DNA of 64,000 nt from Candidatus Marinamargulisbacteria bacterium. GTDB taxonomy: Bacteria; Margulisbacteria; Marinamargulisbacteria; UBA817. The translations under genes and the position numbers were made by a program. The stretch is from assembly GCA_023262965.1 (NCBI GenBank), contig JALQXX010000002.1:1-64000 (forward strand), written 5' to 3'. Position 1 is the stretch's first letter; each line of letters starts with the position of its first letter. Positions 43,805 to 53,152 of the stretch are shown piece by piece. Below the pieces are notes generated by a model that saw only the letters and a list, made by a program, of their open reading frames with translations, made no database searches and was not told the DNA's origin.

Positions 43805-45631
43805 ATGATGACGTACGATGTAATTGTAGTGGGCTGTGGCCATGCGGGGGTTGAAGCGGTTTTAGCGGCTGCGCGAAAAGGCGCCCGTTGCGCGGTTTTT
43901 TGCTTGGATTTTAGTCGTGCGGCGAGCATGCCTTGTAATCCGTCAATAGGGGGATCAGCAAAAGGCCAGATGGTGGGGGAAATCGATGCCATGGGGGGCA
44001 TTATGGGGGAGGCGGCGGATAATACCTATTTGCAAATTAAGTGGCTCAATCGCTCGCGGGGTCCGGCGGTTCATGCCCTTCGAACACAAAACGATAAATA
44101 CGAATACCCCAAATACGTTCAAAAACGCATACAGGGTCATCAAAACATTCATGTGATTGAATCGGAGGTCGCCGATGTATTGGTTTCGGATGGCCGTGTG
44201 ATTGGCGTGGTGGATGCCGAGGGGCGACGTTCAATGGCCTCAGCGGTGGTTATTACAACCGGAACCTATTTAAAAGGAATGACGCATGTGGGATTAACGC
44301 ATCAGCCGGCTGGCCGGATGGGTGAGGCCCCGGCCAATCGATTGTCCGGGCAATTGGCGGCCTTGGGTTTTCAAATCGGACGTTTAAAAACCGGTACGCC
44401 CCCCCGATTGTGTGCCACTTCGCTGGATTACACCCAAATGACCCCACAACCGGGGGATTCCGGGTTTTTGCATTTTTCGTTTCGGACATCCGATACGGGT
44501 CGCCAAGCCCAGCAAGTGCCCTGTTTTTTGACCCAAACCAATGCCGACACGCACCAGATTATTCGGGACAATTTGGGGGAATCGCCGTTATATGCGGGGA
44601 TTATTAAAGGCTCCGGGCCGCGGTATTGTCCGTCGATTGAAGACAAGGTCATGCGCTTTGCCGATAAATCATCCCATCATTTGTTTATCGAGCCCGAAAG
44701 CCGGTCCACTTCAGAAATGTACATTCAGGGCCTCAATACATCCCTGCCCGAACATGCCCAGCGTGGTATTTTAGACACCATCCCCGGGTTGCAGCACGCT
44801 ATAATGCTCAAACCGGGTTATGCGGTTGAATACGATTTTGTGTATCCGGATCAATTATTCCCGACACTGGAGTCTAAGCGTGTGGGGGGATTGTTTTTTG
44901 CGGGTCAAATTAATGGGACCTCGGGCTATGAAGAAGCGGCGGCACAAGGCCTTATTGCGGGTATGAACGCGGCGAATGTTGCGCAATCGCAGCCAACCGT
45001 GATTGTTCCCCGCGAATCATCGTACATGGGGACCTTAGTGGATGACTTAACCGCTAAATCGGTGATTAACGAACCGTATCGTATGATGACCGCTCGATCG
45101 GAGTATCGGTTGTTGTTGCGCCAGGATAACGCCTTAGAACGGCTCTCCGGATTGGCGCATAGCCAAGGATTACTAACCGATGCGGATATGGTCACTATCC
45201 GTAAGCAGCATCAGGATTATCTAACCTGCTTGGATATGTTTACGACGCAAAAAGTGGACGCTAAGCTGGCGGACCACTACGGTGTTGCCGGATCGGTGTA
45301 CGCAGGCCTGATTCGGCGACCCGATGTGGCGGTTTCGGATTTGTGCGCGGCAATGGCGGATCGGTTTAATCCCGAAGTGGTTACCAAGGCTGTTACCCAT
45401 ATTCGATACGAAGGCTATATTCGTCGCCAAGAGAAGCAGGTTGCGGATTTGAATCGATTCAATGATTTACCGATTGATGCCATTGATATGGATGCCGTAT
45501 CGGGCCTTCGTACCGAAAGCCGGGATAAACTGCAGCGGTTTAAACCCAAAACGGTTCGTGAGGCGCAAAAAATCGCCGGAATTAATCCTGCGGATCTTAT
45601 GTTGGTTATTTCCCATGCTAAACGATCATAA
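43805..45631 (+). CDS. mnmG: tRNA uridine-5-carboxymethylaminomethyl modification enzyme MnmG
   Basis: An FAD enzyme that, with MnmE, modifies the wobble uridine of certain tRNAs. About 608 residues from the ATG at 43805. It has the FAD loop [11 protein letters not shown] near residue 10, [23 protein letters not shown] (the family signature, here given only as CNPSIGG and GEIDAMGG), [10 protein letters not shown], and the second signature [16 protein letters not shown]. An in-frame ATG at 43769 lies inside the -35 box and cannot be the start. The leaderless promoter fit points to 43805. It overlaps rsmG by 17 bases. Confidence 0.96.
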   Translation: MMTYDVIVVGCGHAGVEAVLAAARKGARCAVFCLDFSRAASMPCNPSIGGSAKGQMVGEIDAMGGIMGEAADNTYLQIKWLNRSRGPAVHALRTQNDKYEYPKYVQKRIQGHQNIHVIESEVADVLVSDGRVIGVVDAEGRRSMASAVVITTGTYLKGMTHVGLTHQPAGRMGEAPANRLSGQLAALGFQIGRLKTGTPPRLCATSLDYTQMTPQPGDSGFLHFSFRTSDTGRQAQQVPCFLTQTNADTHQIIRDNLGESPLYAGIIKGSGPRYCPSIEDKVMRFADKSSHHLFIEPESRSTSEMYIQGLNTSLPEHAQRGILDTIPGLQHAIMLKPGYAVEYDFVYPDQLFPTLESKRVGGLFFAGQINGTSGYEEAAAQGLIAGMNAANVAQSQPTVIVPRESSYMGTLVDDLTAKSVINEPYRMMTARSEYRLLLRQDNALERLSGLAHSQGLLTDADMVTIRKQHQDYLTCLDMFTTQKVDAKLADHYGVAGSVYAGLIRRPDVAVSDLCAAMADRFNPEVVTKAVTHIRYEGYIRRQEKQVADLNRFNDLPIDAIDMDAVSGLRTESRDKLQRFKPKTVREAQKIAGINPADLMLVISHAKRS

Positions 45632-46238
45632 TTTGGCCCAAATTCAACGATTTTGTGATGAGCTAAGGGTTTATAACGCCCATACCAATATTTATTCAAA
45701 AAAAAGCTATGATCATTTGCCATATCACACCGAAGATTCCATTCAATTGGCGGGGCTGGTGAATCACGGTGGCATTCATGTGGACATTGGATCGGGCTCG
45801 GGGTTTCCTGGTGTAATTATTGCGTTATTAACGGAAGCAACGGTTATTTGTGTGGAGTCCAAGTCCCGTAAACGGCGATTTTTGCAGCACATTCAAACGA
45901 CTTTGGGAATTCGTAATTTGATTGTTTTTGAGGGGGATTTTCAATTGTTTGCCACAACGTATCGCAAAAAAGCGCGTATTCAGACGTTTTCGGCGAAAGC
46001 ATTTGCAAAGCCCCCTGCACTGTTAGCCGCCTTAGCGGGGGTAAATCCCGGTCGGTACGCGCCGGATGCCGTATGTTGGGTACCGATTTCCGTAAACCAA
46101 AAGCCCTTTTTGGAGCCATACGACACCGTTGTTTCGGTGACCTCACCGCGAACGGGTGAGGTTTTTTGGTACTTTAGGATTCGGATGGCGGCATTTCGAT
46201 CGTACAAAGCTGATCTAAAAACGCAATATACGCTTTGA
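45615..46238 (+). CDS. rsmG: 16S rRNA (guanine-N7) methyltransferase RsmG
   Basis: Methylates G527 of 16S rRNA. The 207-residue protein has the expected start ([14 protein letters not shown]), the SAM loop [13 protein letters not shown] (56-68), [12 protein letters not shown] and [13 protein letters not shown]. The usual family C-terminus is replaced by a short tail after FWYFRIR. The ATG lies inside the mnmG 3' end. Its last 65 bases overlap the convergent parB gene, and a terminator-like hairpin sits inside its coding sequence about 70 bases before the stop. Confidence 0.9.
   Translation: MLNDHNLAQIQRFCDELRVYNAHTNIYSKKSYDHLPYHTEDSIQLAGLVNHGGIHVDIGSGSGFPGVIIALLTEATVICVESKSRKRRFLQHIQTTLGIRNLIVFEGDFQLFATTYRKKARIQTFSAKAFAKPPALLAALAGVNPGRYAPDAVCWVPISVNQKPFLEPYDTVVSVTSPRTGEVFWYFRIRMAAFRSYKADLKTQYTL
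46140..46167 (+). terminator. Terminator-like hairpin inside the rsmG 3' end
   Basis: An eight-pair stem (ACCTCACC 46140-46147 with GGTGAGGT 46055+100, i.e. 46155-46162), seven-base loop, followed by five more T (six in total, 46162-46167). It faces the plus strand, 71 bases before the rsmG stop and seven before the parB stop. Confidence 0.6.
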
Positions 46239-47034
46239 ATTGCGGGTAGGATACGGTAACGGTTAACTGATTGTTGCGGTTGTGACGGATGTCGACCGGG
46301 GTATTCAATGTTTTGGACAGTTTGGTGGCATATTGATCAAAAATAGCGACGGTTTTTGAGGGGCGCTTTTTTTTGCTGGCTTTTCCCCATGCCTCGGCTT
46401 GCCGAACGGTTAGTTTTTTGTCGATAATATCTCGGGCTAACGCTAAGCACGTATCGGGATCGTGACTGTGATCAACGAGTGTTCGTGCGTGCCCTTCCAG
46501 GAGCGCCCCTTCAATCATCAATTGCTGAACCGATTCAGGCAGTTTGAGCAGACGCATAATGTTGGCAATGGACGAGCGGGATCGCGCAAAAATGTGGCTG
46601 AGCTTTTCTTGGGTATAGCCAAAGGTATCCACGAGATTTTGAAAGGATTGCGCGATTTCAATAACGCTTAGGTTTTCCCGGTCAATGTTCTCAACAATCG
46701 CTATTTCGCAGGACTCTTTATCGGAAACACTTTTTACGATAGCCGGAATGGTGGTGAATTCGTTTAATTTGCAGGCCTGAAATCGGCGTTCCCCAACCAC
46801 AATTTCGTAGTCATTGCCAACGGGTCGAACAACAATGGGCTGGGTTAATCCGTGAATTTTTATCGAATGCGCCAGCTCGGCGAGGGCTGTGGGGTCCATA
46901 TATTTACGCGGTTGAAACGGATTGGGGCGAATCCGATCGATGGGCAGCAAATCTACGGATGATTCGTTGCGAGATACCAGGGCGGGAATGAGGGCGTCTA
47001 AGCCCTTTCCGAGTCTAGGGTTTTGTTTGTGCAC
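46174..47034 (-). CDS. parB: Chromosome-partitioning protein ParB
   Basis: A CTP-dependent DNA clamp that loads at parS and spreads to organise the origin. The 286-residue protein begins KQNPRLGKGLDALIP. It has the CTPase/ParB-N region (IRPNPFQPRKY, GERRFQACKL, IAIVENIDRENLSVIE) and the central HTH (FGYTQEKLSHIFARSRSSIANIMRLLKLPE split as TQEKLSHIFARSRSSIAN and MRLLKLP). A C-terminal dimerisation region ends the protein. The start lies 20 bases inside parA. The 3' end overlaps the convergent rsmG by 65 bases. Confidence 0.95.
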   Translation of the reverse strand: MHKQNPRLGKGLDALIPALVSRNESSVDLLPIDRIRPNPFQPRKYMDPTALAELAHSIKIHGLTQPIVVRPVGNDYEIVVGERRFQACKLNEFTTIPAIVKSVSDKESCEIAIVENIDRENLSVIEIAQSFQNLVDTFGYTQEKLSHIFARSRSSIANIMRLLKLPESVQQLMIEGALLEGHARTLVDHSHDPDTCLALARDIIDKKLTVRQAEAWGKASKKKRPSKTVAIFDQYATKLSKTLNTPVDIRHNRNNQLTVTVSYPQFKAYIAFLDQLCTIEMPPSES

Positions 47035-47791
47035 GATGAATAACCTCCTTGGTTAGATGATAATACGCAATAGAGCCGGATGACCGGGGCTGATACAGCG
47101 CAATGGGTAAGCCAAAGCTGGGGGCCTCGGCTAAGCGGATGTTTCGGGGAATGATGGTGTCAAATACTAGGTTTTTGAAATGCGATTTGGCGTTGGCGAC
47201 GACTTGCCGATTGAGTTGGGTGCGACGATCAAACATTGTTAGCACAATGCCAAGAACATTCAGGGATGGATTAATCCGATCCTTTACCAGTTGGAATGTA
47301 CTCATTAATTTCGCCAGTCCTTCTAAGGCAAAATATTCACACTGCAATGGGATAATAAGCTGCTGGCTTGCCGTAAACGCGTTTAATGTAAGGAGGCTTA
47401 AGGATGGTGCGCAGTCAATGATGATATAATCGTATTCGGACTGAATGGGCTGAAGCATTTGACGAAGCATTGTTTCACGTGAAACAATTTGGGACAGCTC
47501 AACATCGGCGCCCGCTAGCGCATGCGATGCAGGAAGCAGGTGAAGGTTTTCAAATGCGGTGGGGTAGGTGCAGTCATCAAGGGCATGCGTGCCGGATAAT
47601 ACATCGTAGATTGAGTAACGGATTGTTGTGACGGCAATCCCAATGGCCGATGTGGCATTGGCTTGCGGATCCAAGTCAATGAGTAAGGTTCGATAGCCAA
47701 AGTCGCTAATAAACAAGGCCACGTTCACCGCCGTGGTTGTTTTTCCCACGCCGCCTTTTTGATTGGTTACAGCCATTGTTATTGCGCCCAT
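47015..47791 (-). CDS. parA: Chromosome-partitioning ATPase ParA (Soj)
   Basis: A Walker-type ATPase that moves ParB-parS complexes. The 258-residue protein has the deviant Walker A KGGVGKTT (12-19), LLIDLDPQANAT, IIIDCAPSLSLLTLNA and LQCEYFALEGLAKLM, all typical of Soj. ATGs at 47797 and 47791 are both possible; 47791 gives the usual MGxI start. A TATTTT six bases upstream may serve as -10. A perfect parS sequence lies within the coding region. parAB run opposite to mnmG-rsmG, whereas in many genomes the four genes are codirectional. Confidence 0.95.
   Translation of the reverse strand: MGAITMAVTNQKGGVGKTTTAVNVALFISDFGYRTLLIDLDPQANATSAIGIAVTTIRYSIYDVLSGTHALDDCTYPTAFENLHLLPASHALAGADVELSQIVSRETMLRQMLQPIQSEYDYIIIDCAPSLSLLTLNAFTASQQLIIPLQCEYFALEGLAKLMSTFQLVKDRINPSLNVLGIVLTMFDRRTQLNRQVVANAKSHFKNLVFDTIIPRNIRLAEAPSFGLPIALYQPRSSGSIAYYHLTKEVIHRAQTKP
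47471..47486. promoter_or_regulatory. parS centromere site
   Basis: The 16-base palindrome TGTTTCACGTGAAACA matches the bacterial parS consensus exactly. It lies inside parA, about 25 kb from the dnaA-dnaN gap, as origin-proximal parS sites usually do. Confidence 0.95.
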
Positions 47792-47911
47792 ACACAAAAA
47801 ATACGCTATGTTTGCAAAAAAGAAAAGTCTTGGGGGTCAATTCATACGCGATTTAAGGTCTGACCGGGTGGCGATATCATGGCAATTGCATTCTGTATTG
47901 GATTAAGCCAT

Positions 47912-47917
47912 TATAGT
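47912..47917 (+). promoter_or_regulatory. -10 of the ankyrin-repeat gene, leaderless type
   Basis: TATAGT ends seven bases before the ATG at 47925. TTGCAT lies 20 bases further upstream, which is too far for a normal -35. Confidence 0.4.
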
Positions 47918-47924
47918 AGGCATT

Positions 47925-50603
47925 ATGATATCAAATTGGCCCTCTTTAAACACCGGTGGGGCGCTTGTTGCCCGTACGGATTCACAAAATGACACCGGTG
48001 CCCCTGAAGCCAGTCCCGCACAGGCAGCAACGGTAGAAGCGTTAGTAGGACGCATCCCACAAGTTATGGTATTCCATCCGCCTCATCCGGTGGGGATTGG
48101 CGAATTGGATGCTGATTTAAAAGAAAAAATATACACTACGTGCACACAGGATCGGTTTACGACCCATCGACTGATAATCAGTGCCTTGGATGGAAGTATC
48201 GCCCAACCGTACATGCGGCCATTTTTTAATGCGATTGATGCGGTTCGGGCCACGATTATCATCAATCAATCGAGTTGGGATAGTGCCCACAAAATCCAGT
48301 ATATTAAACGTATTCTGCGGGTTTTGGCTGAGGTTAGTCCATCCATGGGACGGGAGTATTTGATCGGCGAGGTTCATTTGCCACGGGGAATTGGTTGGTT
48401 TAATCGGCCCACCCAATGGGAGGATACGGACTTAAGAATTGAACAAAAAGAGCGGTTGTTTTTTGATTGTGCACGATTTGGAACCATCGGCATTAAAGCC
48501 TGTCAACGGGCGTTTTTGTTTTCAAAAAATGCCCATGCGGACACGATTGTGGATGCCTTTGGTGCAGCGGCTCGGAATGGTCATTGGAATACAATAAGAT
48601 GGATGCAGCGCACCTATGGTCTTACCGCTGAGGATATTCGACAAAACGATTGTTTAGCAATTACATCGGCGGCAGCCAATGGTTTTTTGGATATTGTCAC
48701 GTGGCTGTATGCAACCTATGATTTGGCGGCTGATGATGTGCAAAAATCCAGCCAGATGGCGTTTAGACAGGCCGCTTTCAATGGCCATTTGGATGTCTTG
48801 AAATGGCTACACACGACATACCCTATGGCTATAAGTGATCTGCGAAACGATTTTTTTGGGGTGATCCAATCTGCGGTTCAAAATAATCATTTGGATGTAT
48901 TGATATGGCTGCAAACAACGTATTCATTGGGGGCAGATGATGCACGAAACGGTGGTAATAAGGCGTTAAAACATGCTGCAAATAACGGGTGTATGGGGGT
49001 GTTCACGTGTTTATTCACCCATTACGGTTTGGATGTTGGGGATGTCCGAGCAGATGATGGACACATTATTCGAGCGGTTGTCAAACAGGGGCATTTGCAC
49101 CTACTAAAATGGCTGCATAACACCTTCAATTTGACGATAAATGATGTTCTCGGCCACAACAAATCGGGATTTCAAGACGTAGCGGCTAATGGGCATTTGG
49201 AGGTTTTAAAATGGTTGGGCGCCACATATGAATTGACCGCAAATGATGTACACGATCGGAATAAGCGTGCATTTCAAATGGCGGCCACCAATGGTCACTT
49301 GGGGGTATTAAAATGGTTGCAGCGTCATTACCCGTTGCCCACTAATAATGCCCATAACAATTATGAGCGTGCGTGTAGAATGGCCGCGGGAAGGGGGCAC
49401 TGGGATGTGGTCCAATGGCTGTGCACCATATCCGATTTGATACCCAATGATACCCATGTGCTAAATAGTGTGGTTCAAAGCGCGGCGACTATCAAAGGCG
49501 GGTTTTATATATTGAAATGGTTGTACCGTGTTTACGAACTTCGCGTCAATCGGGCGATTGATATATTGGGTTTGTTTCGATGTATTGCCGACGCATATCA
49601 GCCGGAGGTATTAACCTGGGTTCACGATACCTATGGGGTTCTTAATGCCGATAATTTACGAGCCGATGATCAGTGGCTGTTGAAACAGATTTGTCGCAAT
49701 ATGGATGGACTCCGATGGCTATGTAAGCGGTATGCGCTGCATCCAAATGATATTCGATTCATGTATGATAAGGGGCTATTGTGTGCCATACGTGATGATT
49801 CAGTGGAGATGTTGCAATGGATCTATAACACGTATCAATTGACGCCAAATGATATGCGGGCCAACACCAATTATGTGTTGCGGCGTGCGGCAACACACGG
49901 GGCTATCGCCATATTGCAGTGGTTGCACGATACCTGTGATTTACGTGCTGATGATGCGCGAGCCAATGGCAACGAAGCCATTCAAAAAGCCGCGGAAGGG
50001 TATAGTCTCCAGGTATTGGAATGTTTGCATGATACCTACGGGCTAACGGCCGATGATGCGCGAGCCAATGGTCATTATGCCCTCCAAAAGGCCGCTTCGA
50101 TGAATCGTGTGAATACCCTTCAATGTTTGCATGATACCTATGGGTTAAACGCTGATGATGCACGCGTTCAGGCCAATTATGCATTGCGATTTGCCGCGGA
50201 GCATAACCAATATAGGGTATTAAAATGCCTGCGAAATACATACGGATTGGACCGTGATGATGCACGGACGAACGATAATGAGGCGTTTAAAAAAGCCGCT
50301 GCCAATGGTCATATCGATGTGCTTCGATGCCTGTACTACACGTATGGCTTGAGGGCAAATGATGCCCGATCCAATAGGAATTATGCGCTGCGATATGCTG
50401 CGGCAAATGGGTTGCTTAGCGTATTAAAATGCCTATACCATACATATGGGTTGGGGGTTGCGGATTTTCGCACCAATGACAATGACGCGTTAAAAAGTGC
50501 CGAGACAAACGGGCATGTGGATGTTGTGCGATGGCTACACAATACCGTTTTCAAAGAGCGTGGCGCTCCGGGCAAAATCAACCATAATAGCCCGACGGAA
50601 TGA
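47925..50603 (+). CDS. Large ankyrin-repeat protein, about 20 repeats
   Basis: An 892-residue protein with a ~200-residue unique N-terminal region. About 20 tandem repeats of 34 residues (102 bases) then run from roughly residue 210 to 880. The unit reads TYGLxADDARxNxxxAxxxAAxNGHLxVLKWLHD; the canonical ankyrin TPLH is missing, and the AAxNGHLxVxxWL half is what identifies the fold. Similar W/C-L-ending repeats are known from amoebal giant viruses and from some uncultured bacteria. The last six units (about 49,900-50,500) are the most alike, implying recent duplication. No signal peptide or membrane helix is seen. Its binding partner is unknown; ankyrin arrays mediate protein-protein contacts. 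Confidence 0.8.
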   Translation: MISNWPSLNTGGALVARTDSQNDTGAPEASPAQAATVEALVGRIPQVMVFHPPHPVGIGELDADLKEKIYTTCTQDRFTTHRLIISALDGSIAQPYMRPFFNAIDAVRATIIINQSSWDSAHKIQYIKRILRVLAEVSPSMGREYLIGEVHLPRGIGWFNRPTQWEDTDLRIEQKERLFFDCARFGTIGIKACQRAFLFSKNAHADTIVDAFGAAARNGHWNTIRWMQRTYGLTAEDIRQNDCLAITSAAANGFLDIVTWLYATYDLAADDVQKSSQMAFRQAAFNGHLDVLKWLHTTYPMAISDLRNDFFGVIQSAVQNNHLDVLIWLQTTYSLGADDARNGGNKALKHAANNGCMGVFTCLFTHYGLDVGDVRADDGHIIRAVVKQGHLHLLKWLHNTFNLTINDVLGHNKSGFQDVAANGHLEVLKWLGATYELTANDVHDRNKRAFQMAATNGHLGVLKWLQRHYPLPTNNAHNNYERACRMAAGRGHWDVVQWLCTISDLIPNDTHVLNSVVQSAATIKGGFYILKWLYRVYELRVNRAIDILGLFRCIADAYQPEVLTWVHDTYGVLNADNLRADDQWLLKQICRNMDGLRWLCKRYALHPNDIRFMYDKGLLCAIRDDSVEMLQWIYNTYQLTPNDMRANTNYVLRRAATHGAIAILQWLHDTCDLRADDARANGNEAIQKAAEGYSLQVLECLHDTYGLTADDARANGHYALQKAASMNRVNTLQCLHDTYGLNADDARVQANYALRFAAEHNQYRVLKCLRNTYGLDRDDARTNDNEAFKKAAANGHIDVLRCLYYTYGLRANDARSNRNYALRYAAANGLLSVLKCLYHTYGLGVADFRTNDNDALKSAETNGHVDVVRWLHNTVFKERGAPGKINHNSPTE

Positions 50604-50625
50604 TTGCGGTTTATAAAACTTGTGA

Positions 50626-50674
50626 TTGCGTGCCAAATTTATTACACTATAGATTAGTTTAAAGTTTAGGGAGA
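50626..50674 (+). promoter_or_regulatory. clpC promoter and ribosome-binding site
   Basis: TTGCGT (50626-50631), a 16-base spacer and TATAGA (50648-50653), then a purine-rich GGGAGA (50669-50674) six bases before the ATG. This is a normal leadered arrangement. No CtsR- or CIRCE-like repeat was noticed. Confidence 0.4.
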
Positions 50675-50680
50675 ATATAA

Positions 50681-53152
50681 ATGTTTTCACGGTTCACAGA
50701 AAAAGCAATACAGGCCATTATGGTGGCGCAAGAAGAGGCAAAGCGGTTTCATCACGCCTATGTAGGTACGGAGCATATTCTTTTAGGTATCATTCACGAT
50801 CCCGATACAATTGTTGTGAAAGCGCTCGGGCAGTTGAACGTGGACCCCCGTGATATTCGAGAAAACATTGAAAATGAGCTTAACTTGAATTTTTCAAGTG
50901 ATGTGTCTTCGAATATACCGTTCACCCAGCAGGCCAAACAGATTTTGTCCAATGCTTGGGATGAAGCACGTAAATTGGGCCATAATTATGTGAATCTGGA
51001 GCATTTGTTTTTATCGATTTTTCGGGATCCAACCAATATTGCGGCAAAAGTATTGTCGGATTTGGGGGTCAAAAGCGCCTCCTTCAAAGAGGCATTGTTT
51101 TTGGCCTTGGGCAAGCGCGTCGAATCCACCGCTAAAGCCGTATCGTCCGCAGCGCCTACCCCAACATTGGATTTATTTGGCCGTGATTTAACGGCTTTGG
51201 CAAAAGACAATACGTTGGATCCGGTTATTGGTCGCGAAAAAGAGTTGGAGCGCGTGATTCAAATTTTGTCGCGACGTACAAAAAACAATCCGGTGTTAAC
51301 TGGGGAGCCTGGTGTTGGAAAAACGGCTGTAGTGGAAGGATTGGCGCAAATTTTGCATCAGTCAAGTACGCCCGAAAAACTTCGGAATAAACGGTTAATC
51401 ACATTGGATCTGGGGCTTTTGGTAGCCGGTACAAAGTACCGTGGGGAGTTTGAGGATCGGGTCAAAAAAATTATGGAAGAAGTTCGAAAAGCCAAGAACA
51501 TTATTTTGTTTATTGACGAATTGCATACCATTATTGGCACCGGTAGTTCTGAAGGAAGTTTGGACGCCGCCAATTTGTTTAAGCCTGCCTTAGCACGCGG
51601 TGAATTACAATGCATTGGCGCGACAACATTGGATGAATACCGTAAGCACATAGAGGGGGATGGGGCCCTAGAGAGACGGTTTCAGTCGGTATTGGTGGAG
51701 CAGCCTTCCAAAGAGCAAACCATTGCGATTTTGCGTGGCATTAAATCGCGATATGAGGTTTTTCATGGCGTGACAATTACCGAAGATGCCATTTTTGAAG
51801 CGGTGGAAATGTCGACGCGGTTTATTACAGATCGGCAATTACCCGATAAAGCGGTTGATGTCATTGATGAGGCGTCCTCCAAAGTAATGTTAGAGTCATC
51901 CAAATTACCGGAGGCGGATGTTCAGCTTTTTGCTGACCTGAATCGTATTCATGCATCATTAACCAGTACGGCGTCGGATCAACGTGATCGCGATCAGTTG
52001 ATCCATGAGCAAGCCAATCTGATGAAACAAACGGCTGGGTTTACCGAATTGCAAAAACGCTATGCTGCAAAAATTGTTGATGCGCAAATTGTGGCGGAGG
52101 TGGTGGCGTTGTGGACGGGTATTCCGGTTACTAAAATTACACAAGAAGAATCCGAAAAGCTACTTCGCATGGATCAGGATTTGCAAAAAAAAATTGTGGG
52201 GCAGGAAGATGCAGTGAAAGCGGTGGTTCGTGCTGTAAAGCGGTCTAAAGTGGGATTAAAAAACCCCAAGCGTCCGACGGGATCTTTTTTGTTTTTAGGT
52301 CCAACCGGTGTTGGAAAATCGGAGTTGGCGAAGCAAATGGCACTCAATTTGTTTGGAAAATTGGATGCCATGATTCGTATTGATATGTCCGAATATATGG
52401 AAAAACACACCATATCCCGATTGATTGGATCCCCACCAGGCTATGTGGGTTACAATGATGGTGGCCAGTTAACAGAGCCCGTTCGTCGTCGGCCATACTC
52501 GATTGTGTTGTTTGATGAAATTGAAAAGGCTTCTCCGGATGTATTGAATGTTTTGTTGCAAATTTTGGAAGATGGTCACGTTACCGATGCGAATGGACGC
52601 ACGGTGGATTTTAAAAATACGATTATTATTATGACCTCGAATGTCGGGGCAAAGTATATCCAAAAAGCGTCGTCATTGGGATTTCAAACGCAGTCCGAGG
52701 ATGAAGCAAATTATAGCAATATGAAAGAAAAGCTTAAAGATGAAATCGCCCGCGAGTTTCGACCTGAATTTATTAATCGGATTGATGATGTGGTTATTTT
52801 TAAACCCTTGGGGCAGTCCGCCATGGGCCAAATTGCCCGTATTTTATTGGATGAATTGTCTGAGCGATTAAAAGAGAAAAATATTCAGCTGAAAGTGGAT
52901 GATGCGGTTGTTGATTATATTACTCAAAAAGGCACCAATTTGCGTATGGGGGCACGACCATTGCGTCGGTCATTGCAAGAGAATTTGGAAGACCCGATGG
53001 CAGATGCATTGCTAAAACGGCATTTGCGACAGGATGTATCGATTCGTTGCAGTATGGTCAAAGACCAGGTGGGGTTTACGATTCGTCAATTAAAGCCCAA
53101 GCCCAAGGAGCTTACGGTTCTAACCCTGCCGTCGCTCATTCATGCCCCCTAA
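50681..53152 (+). CDS. clpC: ATP-dependent Clp protease ATPase subunit ClpC
   Basis: An AAA+ unfoldase that feeds substrates to ClpP. The 823-residue protein has a double Clp-N domain (about 1-145, [19 protein letters not shown] and [13 protein letters not shown]). It then has D1 with Walker A GEPGVGKT (about 208) and Walker B FIDELHT, a short middle region, and D2 with GPTGVGKS (about 540) and VLFDEIEKA. The short middle region and overall length point to ClpC rather than ClpB. The ClpP-binding loop region is in D2. It overlaps radA by 11 bases; clpC-radA adjacency is also common in Firmicutes. Confidence 0.95.
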   Translation: MFSRFTEKAIQAIMVAQEEAKRFHHAYVGTEHILLGIIHDPDTIVVKALGQLNVDPRDIRENIENELNLNFSSDVSSNIPFTQQAKQILSNAWDEARKLGHNYVNLEHLFLSIFRDPTNIAAKVLSDLGVKSASFKEALFLALGKRVESTAKAVSSAAPTPTLDLFGRDLTALAKDNTLDPVIGREKELERVIQILSRRTKNNPVLTGEPGVGKTAVVEGLAQILHQSSTPEKLRNKRLITLDLGLLVAGTKYRGEFEDRVKKIMEEVRKAKNIILFIDELHTIIGTGSSEGSLDAANLFKPALARGELQCIGATTLDEYRKHIEGDGALERRFQSVLVEQPSKEQTIAILRGIKSRYEVFHGVTITEDAIFEAVEMSTRFITDRQLPDKAVDVIDEASSKVMLESSKLPEADVQLFADLNRIHASLTSTASDQRDRDQLIHEQANLMKQTAGFTELQKRYAAKIVDAQIVAEVVALWTGIPVTKITQEESEKLLRMDQDLQKKIVGQEDAVKAVVRAVKRSKVGLKNPKRPTGSFLFLGPTGVGKSELAKQMALNLFGKLDAMIRIDMSEYMEKHTISRLIGSPPGYVGYNDGGQLTEPVRRRPYSIVLFDEIEKASPDVLNVLLQILEDGHVTDANGRTVDFKNTIIIMTSNVGAKYIQKASSLGFQTQSEDEANYSNMKEKLKDEIAREFRPEFINRIDDVVIFKPLGQSAMGQIARILLDELSERLKEKNIQLKVDDAVVDYITQKGTNLRMGARPLRRSLQENLEDPMADALLKRHLRQDVSIRCSMVKDQVGFTIRQLKPKPKELTVLTLPSLIHAP

